Source: Ruminococcaceae bacterium UBA7217 (GTDB taxonomy: Bacteria > Bacillota > Clostridia > Oscillospirales > Acutalibacteraceae). From it: a stretch of 41,708 bases of DNA. How positions within the stretch are numbered: the stretch's first letter is position 1; each line of letters opens with the position of its first letter. The DNA lies in the NCBI GenBank assembly GCA_002490425.1, contig DKTZ01000007.1:5539-47246 (forward strand), given 5' to 3'. Of this stretch, positions 16,832 through 24,041 are shown one piece after another. The notes under the pieces are model-generated. The model searched no databases, was not told the DNA's origin, and was given only the letters and a program-made list of their open reading frames with translations. The position numbers were made by a program, and so were the translations under genes.

Positions 16832-19800
16832 ATGATTAGACAAATAAAATTACTTGCAAGGAACAAAAACGGCTTAACTCTTGTTGAAACTCTTGTAGCT
16901 TTAACAATTTTAATGCTTGTTCTCTTTTGTGTTACTCCGCTTTTTTTGATTAATTTTGATACAATTAAAGTTACAGGTGACCAGGCTGCTGATATTCAAT
17001 ACAATGCAGGTATTATGCAAAAGGTGCTTGGTAACTTTAAGACGGGAGACGATACTGCCAACGCAGGTTATGACATTGATGTTGCAAGTGCCAACATTAC
17101 TCTTTCAGGCAATAATGCGTCTTACACCGTAGCAGCTCAGGGCGATTTGCTCGTTTCAAATCCAAATGACATTTCTAAAGGCTTTGCTACAGTTAAGGCA
17201 GACGCTCCGAACTCTGAGTTTCAGGTGTTTCCGAAATCTTTGACAGATGACTTTAAAGAGGCGTACCTTACTGTTGCGGCAATCGGCTTCAGCTTTGTTG
17301 ATGAACCCGGTTCATCAATTTATGAGCTTTACTGCAATAAGGACGGAGATCCCGATAATTGTTCTTCTTCGGAAAAACTCGTATACGGTCAGGATTATAC
17401 TATGCGCCGTGTTAAATCAAACAACCCGACTACTGAAAAGCGGGTTATGCAGATTATTCTTTACGGCGGAACCGATGTTAATTTCAGCAATTCGCCGCTG
17501 ACCTTTAAATATAAAACACATAAAGAAAAAATTCAGATTGATGCACCGTCAATGATTATGGTTGGCGAAAAATCATCTGATAACAATTACTATTATTACG
17601 TAACTCGCGGTGAGACCGAAAAGGATGAGGACGGCAATGACAGGCTTATTGTTCTCCAAAAAAAGATGGGAGACGGTGTTCCGCTGACCTCGGCAATGAA
17701 TGACGTTGCGTGGGTTTCGGCTGAGGATGCAGATCAATATGCAGTCGGCGCAGACGGTGAAAAATACGGCTACTACGTAATGTGCGGCGACAACGGTCAA
17801 ATCAGGCGTTTCTGGCAAAATCCGACCACCGGTAACTATTACTGGGGCGGCGATTATACCTATTATACCGATATAAACCACAACCGTGTTGAGGGCAACA
17901 GCTATATCAATGCGGAAAAGAAATTGAGTACATCGGTTTCATACAAATTTATGGCTCGAAGAGCTGCAGTAGGGCAAGAGGGTACAGAAGGTTATAAGCT
18001 TGTTCAAGGTACTGACGGCGCAACATCCACAACTGCAAGAAAAAATGACGCTATGGCGATAACGCAGAATATGTGGACTGTTACGGCTCTTGACGGCGGG
18101 GCAGCTTCCCAGAATGCGTATTTCTATGCCTCTGACGGTAAAATGCTTTACTACTACATGAACGAAGGGCAAAGAAACGGTAGCTTTGACAATATGCTTT
18201 TGACAAAAAATATCGGTGACGGCACATTTGAAACTGTTAAAAACAGTGTTGGTAAGGCAAGCTCTTATGGCGGCTGGAAAATCAGAGGTCAAGGCTATTA
18301 CGATGAATGGGATTATGAAGCTCTCTCTTGGCTTAGAGCTGACGGAAATTCATATTATCAAATTCACAGTGTTGATCCGTCTTCAGTTAATACGGCGTCT
18401 TACCCCATAACATTAACATCTGTCGGTGCAATTGTTCTTCAGGGCAGTGACAATATCGGCGATTTACAGCCTTATGCCGGCTCTACCTCTTACGCAAACT
18501 ATGATGTAGCAGACGGCGGAACGGTAATTGACGCAGATGTTGCGAAGTATCCGACTGAAACCTACACTCTTTACTGCGGATATATTCCGTCAGCCTATGA
18601 TGTTTGGTCAAGAAAGGCTCATGACGGCGCTTCTCTTGATATTGCAACTGATAAAACAAAAGCTAACCTGCTTGTTGCAAAAGAAACATTAGATCATTAC
18701 TATGAAACAGCAAATCATAACAATAATAAGAGTGGTATTGACTTAACGGTGGATTCATCTCTTGACAGAAAAAGCAATGACATTTTAGAGGGTGCTACGG
18801 AAAAGAATATGCTTTGGAGAGGCACCTTCGGAATGACACCGTATATGTTATCCGGTAGGGCAGCAACTATTAGGCCAAATGCAACACGTGTTTATGAGGG
18901 AAGAGCAAGTTCCGGTGGCAAGCACTGGATGGACTCTATTTGGTATTGGCCCTACACCAACCTCGGCTATGCTGTAACGGGTAAATTCTTTGATGCAAAT
19001 GTTGATGCAGATGAGTTAGCGGAATTCCAAGGTACTTTAACTAAAAAGATACAGTTGGATAAAAACTTTAACGAGAATACCATTTACAATACAAGAGGAT
19101 TACCGGGTGAAATAAAACGGCAGCAATATCTGACCGGCGGTAAGGTTATTGACATTACCTGCTCTTACTTTTCACAGCCTTTTGCACTTCACATTGCGGC
19201 AAACCCGTCAATAGACCAAAATGCTTATATGATTGATAATGAAACAGGTGAAAAGCATTTCTCATATTATTATGCAAACCGCCGTGAAACTGTCACAATT
19301 TTAAGAGTTGCAAATGCTAAAATTCCGACTGCCGGTGAAAAAGATATTAATGTTTCCCTCGCTGTCGGCTATGCGCAGGGCGGTTCAATAACCTTTAGGC
19401 AGTCAGGCGGTACTTTGGGTATAGGTTCAACCTATCCTGCATTTGTTAATAATGTTATGCCGATAGGTATTGTTTATCTTCGTGCAGGCACGGCTTGGCT
19501 TACTAATCAAAAGGCAAACGGTAATGCAACATACGAATATCAGGCTGTTGATAGAACAGGATACAGACTTGCTGACGAGTCAAACTATTTCCATCAGTTC
19601 TATTATCTTGACTCAAAGCTTCTTGACGGAGCATCAAATCCGAACGGTCCCGGTTCTGACAAGGCTGCTGACGAGTACAACTTCTTAGGTTTAGGCTTGG
19701 TTGCGCATATCGGCAATATGTACGGTGCAAAATATTGGCAGAATAACCGTCATATACTTTACCGTTCTTCGGACGGCGGTGCACCTGACCAAAACGACCA

Positions 19801-20848
19801 CAGCACAAGTCCTAACGGCAACTATAACTATGTCAGATGCCACCCGATGGTTGACACAAAGGTAACCTGTGCTGTTTGGGGCACTACTTGGGACAATTAC
19901 CCCGAAGCTATGTGGGGTACTGACAACGGTACGGTGCTTTCCTGGTGGGCAAGACTTAATGAAGAGGAATTAAACACAGAGGGTAAAGAATATAAATATG
20001 ACGACAATGCGGTTGAGGCTGAATTCCAGTCATATCAGTGGATTGACAATGTTGAGGGCAAGGCATTCCAAACTAAATCAAAGTCTTGGAAGAGCACAGT
20101 AGGTGTTCATCAGGCTGAAAGTGATTCAAACCCCAATCCGGTAACCTTTAACTATTCTACAGCCGGCAAGACCTTTGCAGGTCAGTTCCGTACATTCTTT
20201 GATAAATCCACACAGGAAAACAAGTATTACGAGCAGGGCTACGGCTTTATTTCAACGCTCTCCTCAATCAATGACATTGAATATGCAAATGACTATTGGG
20301 TAGCAGTAGGAAATCAGTCAACAGGCAAAACAAACCTCAGAGGTATGACAATTTGTCCTGCTCTTTACTGCGGAAACAATTCTCTCCCGAACCCCGGCGG
20401 TAAATATTACGGCGGCTCAAACAGCGTTAAAGCTTACACCGGTAACGGTCAGGGCGGCTCTTGGGTAAATGTTAGATATTGGTATGACGCTAAGGGTACG
20501 GGCAAACCCGCTGAAGATAACGCAACATATCTTTGGAAAGCCGTTAAGATTTCCGATAATCCGAATTACAATATTGTTCAGATTAGCTGCCTTAACGGTA
20601 TTTGGTTTGCAACAGGCTATGAAGATGCTAACCAGGATGGCGAATGGAATGAGGGCGAAAGAGCCGTTGTCTGTTGGGCAAGAGATCCGCTTATGCCCTG
20701 CGACGGTTATGATAATTTAGGGCGTACAGCAGGCCGTTGGAGTGAAAACACCCAGTTCTACCGTACAACAGGTAAAGGTCAGTACACAGCAATGCCTGCA
20801 ACTGATGTCGGCGGAATTAACTCGGTTGCTTGCCGTGACGATGCGTAA
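16832..20848 (+). CDS. Giant type IV prepilin, probable tip adhesin
   Basis: A class III-type signal is clear: basic leader, cleavage after G14, then LTLVETLVALTILMLVLFCV with Glu at +5. The remaining 1300 or so residues are an extracellular region rich in Tyr, Trp, Asn, Gly and Asp. The middle part shows no domain I recognise. Near the end, motifs of the form I-x-x-hydrophobic-x-(N)-W-V-A-V-G occur at about residues 1146 (IEYANDYWVAVGN) and 1247 (IVQISCLNGIWFATGY), like beta-propeller or BNR blades. A full EF-hand or dockerin-like calcium loop DANQDGEWNEGE is at 1265-1276. The C-terminus (GGINSVACRDDA) looks like the start of a further blade, so the protein may be truncated. Substrate unknown. 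Confidence 0.8.
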   Translation: MIRQIKLLARNKNGLTLVETLVALTILMLVLFCVTPLFLINFDTIKVTGDQAADIQYNAGIMQKVLGNFKTGDDTANAGYDIDVASANITLSGNNASYTVAAQGDLLVSNPNDISKGFATVKADAPNSEFQVFPKSLTDDFKEAYLTVAAIGFSFVDEPGSSIYELYCNKDGDPDNCSSSEKLVYGQDYTMRRVKSNNPTTEKRVMQIILYGGTDVNFSNSPLTFKYKTHKEKIQIDAPSMIMVGEKSSDNNYYYYVTRGETEKDEDGNDRLIVLQKKMGDGVPLTSAMNDVAWVSAEDADQYAVGADGEKYGYYVMCGDNGQIRRFWQNPTTGNYYWGGDYTYYTDINHNRVEGNSYINAEKKLSTSVSYKFMARRAAVGQEGTEGYKLVQGTDGATSTTARKNDAMAITQNMWTVTALDGGAASQNAYFYASDGKMLYYYMNEGQRNGSFDNMLLTKNIGDGTFETVKNSVGKASSYGGWKIRGQGYYDEWDYEALSWLRADGNSYYQIHSVDPSSVNTASYPITLTSVGAIVLQGSDNIGDLQPYAGSTSYANYDVADGGTVIDADVAKYPTETYTLYCGYIPSAYDVWSRKAHDGASLDIATDKTKANLLVAKETLDHYYETANHNNNKSGIDLTVDSSLDRKSNDILEGATEKNMLWRGTFGMTPYMLSGRAATIRPNATRVYEGRASSGGKHWMDSIWYWPYTNLGYAVTGKFFDANVDADELAEFQGTLTKKIQLDKNFNENTIYNTRGLPGEIKRQQYLTGGKVIDITCSYFSQPFALHIAANPSIDQNAYMIDNETGEKHFSYYYANRRETVTILRVANAKIPTAGEKDINVSLAVGYAQGGSITFRQSGGTLGIGSTYPAFVNNVMPIGIVYLRAGTAWLTNQKANGNATYEYQAVDRTGYRLADESNYFHQFYYLDSKLLDGASNPNGPGSDKAADEYNFLGLGLVAHIGNMYGAKYWQNNRHILYRSSDGGAPDQNDHSTSPNGNYNYVRCHPMVDTKVTCAVWGTTWDNYPEAMWGTDNGTVLSWWARLNEEELNTEGKEYKYDDNAVEAEFQSYQWIDNVEGKAFQTKSKSWKSTVGVHQAESDSNPNPVTFNYSTAGKTFAGQFRTFFDKSTQENKYYEQGYGFISTLSSINDIEYANDYWVAVGNQSTGKTNLRGMTICPALYCGNNSLPNPGGKYYGGSNSVKAYTGNGQGGSWVNVRYWYDAKGTGKPAEDNATYLWKAVKISDNPNYNIVQISCLNGIWFATGYEDANQDGEWNEGERAVVCWARDPLMPCDGYDNLGRTAGRWSENTQFYRTTGKGQYTAMPATDVGGINSVACRDDA

Positions 20849-20857
20849 ATATCATAA

Positions 20858-20878
20858 GTGCCGAGTTCTACTCGGCAC
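20858..20878 (+). other. Intercistronic hairpin without U-tract
   Basis: GTGCCGAG-TTCTA-CTCGGCAC, a perfect 8-bp stem, lies 10 bp after the giant pilin stop. AAAGC follows, so it is not a standard terminator. It may set mRNA stability between the giant pilin and the next minor pilin. Confidence 0.6.
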
Positions 20879-20940
20879 AAAGCTGCATTGATTGGTTAAA
20901 ATTATATTTTCTTGTATAAATCGCTTTAAGGGTGATTACT

Positions 20941-22143
20941 ATGTATAAATATCTCTGCAAAAATAAAAAAGGAATAAGTCTGATTGAATTGATTATAGCG
21001 ATCACTCTCGTCGGGTTTATTCTCCCTTTGGCAGGTCAGCTTCTTTATGACTTTACACAAGTATTTAATATGGCTTCACGCCGCTGGGAAATTCAGTCAG
21101 CGGTTCACTTGGCTTGCAATAAATTTGAAAGAAACAGAGATTCCATCGTAAATGCACAAAGAGCTGATTTACTTTATGACAAGGCACTTGAGCAGGGTGT
21201 TATTTACGATACGGAAACAAAAACGGTAACGTGGAACGAAGCAAGCAAGGTTATGCCGGCAGAGGGACTTAAAGATAATGATAATGTTTACACATATATT
21301 TTCTCTGTCCCGGCTTACGATTCTGAAACGAACGATTACCTCGGCAAATTCCTGTTTATCCGTGAATTTGATGCGCAAAAAAGCGTGCTGTTCCTTGAAA
21401 ATGAGGGAATGGGTGATGTTCCTGTAGATATCTCTTTCAGAGTTGCAACATCTCCGGATGTGCTTCAAAAGAATAACGAGACAAATTCATATGATAAGAG
21501 AGAAGACCAGAATTACCGTTACCTTTCCTCGACCGTAGAAATTGATTTCAAATCTGGTGTGGAGGATATTACGAATTATGAGGTAATTACCCAGTTCACA
21601 CTTTATAATTTTACAGGCAGGTCAATGACAATGGAAGGGTCATACCCTGTGCTTGAGCAAGCTTGGCTTGACAAGGTTTACCCTGCGGGCTGGAGTGCAG
21701 ACGACAGCGTTTTGGGAAAGCCTGTGAGCGCATTCCCTTATATAACACAGCGCAATCCTACCAAGTATTCTGTTACACCGTTTGACTGTTCTGAATACAT
21801 TAATGGTGACGCTAATATGATGCGCTTTATTTCAGAGCGTGCAGTTGACTCAAAGGGCGATGTAACCGAGCTTACAGCAAGTGTTGATATGGCGTCTTGT
21901 CTTACACAGCTTTTGTTTATTGACGGAACGAAGGAGGGGGCAAGAACCGTTGGCGCACTCAGAGAATTCAGAGATAATTGCCTTAAGGGAACAGCAGTCG
22001 GTGATTTTATAATTGATAAGTATTATAATTCATGGTCGCCCGCATTGGTTGAGGTTTGTAAGAAAAATCCCACGGCAGGCAAGGTAATAAAAGCAGTTCT
22101 TAAGCCTGTTTCAAAGGCTCTGGGGATAGTGGCGTGCCAATAA
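20941..22143 (+). CDS. Minor prepilin (GspJ/PilW-like position)
   Basis: The N-terminus has leader MYKYLCKNKKG, cleavage after G11 and ISLIELIIAITLVGF with Glu at +5, so this is a type IV prepilin. At 400 residues it is large for a minor pilin. The C-terminal domain has no family I recognise. The order PilX/GspK-like, giant pilin, this pilin resembles a tip-initiation complex. I chose ATG 20941, which has AAGGGTG 7 bp upstream, over GTG 20932, which overlaps that site. After its stop the DNA becomes AT-rich and leads to the pilA promoter. Confidence 0.82.
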   Translation: MYKYLCKNKKGISLIELIIAITLVGFILPLAGQLLYDFTQVFNMASRRWEIQSAVHLACNKFERNRDSIVNAQRADLLYDKALEQGVIYDTETKTVTWNEASKVMPAEGLKDNDNVYTYIFSVPAYDSETNDYLGKFLFIREFDAQKSVLFLENEGMGDVPVDISFRVATSPDVLQKNNETNSYDKREDQNYRYLSSTVEIDFKSGVEDITNYEVITQFTLYNFTGRSMTMEGSYPVLEQAWLDKVYPAGWSADDSVLGKPVSAFPYITQRNPTKYSVTPFDCSEYINGDANMMRFISERAVDSKGDVTELTASVDMASCLTQLLFIDGTKEGARTVGALREFRDNCLKGTAVGDFIIDKYYNSWSPALVEVCKKNPTAGKVIKAVLKPVSKALGIVACQ

Positions 22144-22229
22144 AATGTCAACAGCGTATTTTTGCTTTTACGACAAAATGTTTGTGACATATTACAATAA
22201 ATGGTAATTACATTTGTTAATAATCATTC

Positions 22230-22290
22230 TTGACAAATTTTTCATACGAGAATATAATGTGAATACAGGTTACGGAAGATTCCCGTACAG
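22230..22290 (+). promoter_or_regulatory. Consensus promoter and start-site dyad of the first major pilin gene
   Basis: Perfect TTGACA (22230-22235), 17-bp spacer and perfect TATAAT (22253-22258). Nine bases later comes GGTTACGGAAGATTCCCGT (22268-22286), holding a GGAA-N2-TTCC dyad (extended ACGGAA/TTCC-CGT). It lies where transcription should begin. The same motif at the same spacing precedes the second pilin gene. Confidence 0.85.
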
Positions 22291-22309
22291 TCTGCAACGG
22301 AGGTTTTAT

Positions 22310-22738
22310 ATGAGGAAAATGATTAACCGTAAGGGCTTTTCCCTTGTTGAGTTAATGATTGTGGTTGTTATAATGGGAATCCTCGTTGCGGTTGCTGTTC
22401 CGCTTTACGGTGCAATTACCGACAATGCGGAAAGAAAAACCTGCAATACTAATAAGAGTGAAATTATTTCCGTTTTTAATAAGTACATATTACTTAATGA
22501 TGATCATACATCGTCAACAGTATTTCTAAACGGAACTTCTTTTAGTACTAAAGACGGTGTAGAAGAAACCGATCTTGACCCTGAGTTTGTTCAGCTTTTC
22601 CAAGATCATCAGCTTCCGGGCTGTCCGATTGAGGGTAACTATTTTGTTGTTAAAGTAGGCGACGATGCATACGACATTGACGTTATTTGCTATAAAGCAG
22701 ACGGGACTTTGCAGGAAAAGCATAATGATGTCGATTAA
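22310..22738 (+). CDS. pilA1: Major type IV pilin, copy 1
   Basis: Short leader MRKMINRKG, cleavage after G9, then FSLVELMIVVVIMGILVAVA with Glu at +5: a classic type IVa pilin N-terminus. The mature part has two Cys (NAERKTC and LPGCPIEGNYF), which may form a disulfide, and the total of 142 residues is normal. The ATG has ACGGAGG 7 bp upstream. It has its own consensus promoter, apart from the assembly genes, as expected for an abundant subunit. The N-terminal third is almost the same as the next gene, while the C-terminal part has diverged. No terminator was seen between the two. Confidence 0.92.
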   Translation: MRKMINRKGFSLVELMIVVVIMGILVAVAVPLYGAITDNAERKTCNTNKSEIISVFNKYILLNDDHTSSTVFLNGTSFSTKDGVEETDLDPEFVQLFQDHQLPGCPIEGNYFVVKVGDDAYDIDVICYKADGTLQEKHNDVD

Positions 22739-22809
22739 GCTTTAATAAATATACATCGTTGCTGTTATATTTACCAAAAAGCAGGCAAAACTTTTGTTTA
22801 TAATAGTTC

Positions 22810-22866
22810 TTGCGAAATTGAAATACTTCATATAAATATTTATATAAGGTTACGGAAAGTTCCCGT
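22810..22866 (+). promoter_or_regulatory. Promoter and start-site dyad of the second major pilin gene
   Basis: TTGCGA (22810-22815) and TAAATA (22833-22838) have a 17-bp spacer. GGTTACGGAAAGTTCCCGT follows at 22848-22866, exactly 38 bp from the start of the -35, as in the first pilin gene. The leader is about 90 nt to the ATG, longer than in the first gene. Another TATAAT occurs at 22799-22804 but without a well-spaced -35. Confidence 0.7.
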
Positions 22867-22936
22867 TCACACAATTCGGTATTCAGGTTGTTCTCAGACC
22901 TAAATATATAAAAACATTAATTAAGGAGAAATTATT

Positions 22937-23365
22937 ATGAGAAAACTTATGAACAAAAAAGGCTTTTCACTTGTTGAGCTTATGATCGTTGTTGTTATCA
23001 TGGGTATTTTGATTGCAGTTGCTATTCCGCTTTACGGCGCAATCACAGACAATGCTAACGCAAAGACTTGCGGTTCAAACATCAAGACAATCAGAAACAC
23101 AGTTACAAACTACTATGCTTCTAATGACCAGACTAAAATTCCTGACTTAGCAACTCTTATTTCAATGACTCAGGACAAAAAGATGCCCGTTTGCCCGCTT
23201 AATGAAGCAAACGCATATTCAGTTTATGTATCAACCGATGGACAGTGCCAGGTATACTGCGCAAACTATGCTGATCACGGCGACAAAGCTGCAAAGACAG
23301 GTTCATTAGCAACAGATGCTGCACCGACACCCACCAACGGAGAAACATGGACACCACTTTCCTAA
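22937..23365 (+). CDS. pilA2: Major type IV pilin, copy 2
   Basis: Leader MRKLMNKKG, cleavage after G9, then FSLVELMIVVVIMGILIAVA with Glu at +5. It has the same length as the first pilin (142 residues). The Cys pair is retained (NAKTCGSN and MPVCPLNEANAY) with an extra CQVYC pair further on. The C-terminus is Thr/Pro-rich. AAGGAG lies 9 bp upstream of the ATG. A rho-independent terminator follows 30 bp after the stop. Tandem pilA1-pilA2 genes are known in Ruminococcus albus, where pilins have been linked to cellulose adhesion. The parallel is by architecture only. Confidence 0.93.
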   Translation: MRKLMNKKGFSLVELMIVVVIMGILIAVAIPLYGAITDNANAKTCGSNIKTIRNTVTNYYASNDQTKIPDLATLISMTQDKKMPVCPLNEANAYSVYVSTDGQCQVYCANYADHGDKAAKTGSLATDAAPTPTNGETWTPLS

Positions 23366-23395
23366 GTGTTTAAAGACTTAACTACATAATAAAGA

Positions 23396-23422
23396 GCGAG
23401 GGTTCACCCCCTCGCTTTTTTA
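23396..23422 (+). terminator. Rho-independent terminator after pilA2
   Basis: GCGAGGG, loop TTCACC, CCCTCGC, then TTTTTT. It ends the major pilin transcripts. Confidence 0.92.
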
Positions 23423-23451
23423 TTGACCTTTGTATATATTTGTAGTAAAAT
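23423..23451 (+). promoter_or_regulatory. Promoter ahead of the DUF559 element and yfhO-pilD
   Basis: TTGACC (23423-23428), 17-bp spacer, TAAAAT (23446-23451). The predicted start site falls right before the left repeat at 23461. The promoter may once have driven yfhO-pilD directly, before the element entered. Confidence 0.65.
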
Positions 23452-23460
23452 GTATTCATA

Positions 23461-23510
23461 GCCTTCTCCTTGAGGAGAAGGTGTCTGCGAAGCAGGCGGA
23501 TGAGGTGTTT
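23461..23510 (-). repeat. Left 50-bp palindromic repeat
   Basis: It holds two hairpins: CCTTCTCC-TTGA-GGAGAAGG and GTCTGC-GAA-GCAGGC. It is the inverted counterpart of the right-hand copies and differs by paired changes that keep both stems. Its GAGGTG (23502-23507) also serves as the ribosome site of the DUF559 gene. Confidence 0.85.
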
Positions 23511-23511
23511 A

Positions 23512-23865
23512 ATGAAAAATTATAACAAAAACTTAGTTAAATATTCGCAAGACCTTAGAAAAAATATGACACCCCAAGAAAGACATTTATGGTATGATTT
23601 TTTGAAAAACTTACCTATTGTCATTAACAGACAAAAAGTTATAGGTAATTATATAGTAGATTTTTATTGTTCGTCGAAAAACATTATTATAGAAATTGAC
23701 GGCTCGCAACATTTTGAAAACACAGGCAAATTGAAAGACGAAGTAAGAGATAAATATTTTAACGACCTTGGATTAACAGTGTTAAGATATTCAAACTATG
23801 AAATTAGCACCACTTTCGATAGTGTGTGTGAAGATATATTGGAGCATTTTGAGATGTTGGGGTGA
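23512..23865 (+). CDS. DUF559 endonuclease-like protein
   Basis: A small (117-residue) protein of the DUF559 family, related to Vsr-like PD-(D/E)XK nucleases. Visible marks are MTPQERHLWYDFLKN near the start, NRQKVIGNYIVDFYC with the metal-binding Asp, then IIIEIDGSQHF with Glu/Asp, and a late LGLTVLRYSNYEI. These cover the family core, so the gene looks intact. I chose the ATG right after the repeat. A longer TTG start at 23470 would translate the repeat itself and is unlikely. The base composition is richer in A/T than the neighbours, which fits transfer. The biological role of such solo DUF559 proteins is not settled. Confidence 0.85.
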   Translation: MKNYNKNLVKYSQDLRKNMTPQERHLWYDFLKNLPIVINRQKVIGNYIVDFYCSSKNIIIEIDGSQHFENTGKLKDEVRDKYFNDLGLTVLRYSNYEISTTFDSVCEDILEHFEMLG

Positions 23866-23866
23866 G

Positions 23867-24016
23867 AACACCTCATCCACCGCTAACGCGGTTCCCCTTC
23901 CCCTCAAGGGGAAGGCAACACCTCATCCACCGCTAACGCGGTTCCCCTTCCCCTCAAGGGGAAGGCAACACCTCATCCGTCTGCTAACGCAGACACCTTC
24001 CCCTCAAGGGGAAGGC
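23867..24016 (+). repeat. Three tandem 50-bp palindromic repeats
   Basis: Copies at 23867-23916 and 23917-23966 are identical. The third (23967-24016) differs in the first stem, where ACCGC-TAAC-GCGGT becomes GTCTGC-TAAC-GCAGAC with both arms changed together. All share AACACCTCATCC and CCTTCCCC-TCAA-GGGGAAGG. The array ends 25 bp before the yfhO start. Confidence 0.95.
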
Positions 24017-24041
24017 ATCTTGTAGAGAAAGCGGGAGTTTT

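Larger units (their letters stand above)
23461..24016 (+). mobile_element. Putative repeat-bounded element carrying a DUF559 nuclease gene
   Basis: One 50-bp repeat on the left in inverted orientation and three tandem 50-bp copies on the right bracket a single gene. The gene starts 1 bp after the left repeat and the right repeats begin 1 bp after its stop. No target-site duplication was found. The architecture recalls REP elements with their RAYT enzyme or a MITE with a captured gene. Mobility is inference. Confidence 0.6.

Noticed and set aside
22143..22310. c-di-GMP riboswitch ahead of pilA1, as known for some clostridial pilin genes
   Set aside because: The predicted leader is only about 45 nt, too short for either class, and no conserved core was seen.
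23470..23511. Longer TTG start for the DUF559 gene
   Set aside because: It would translate the palindromic repeat, giving an Arg/Cys-rich run unlike the family. The ATG after the repeat has a ribosome site.
23867..24016. CRISPR-like array
   Set aside because: The 50-bp units are directly adjacent with no unique spacers and no cas genes.
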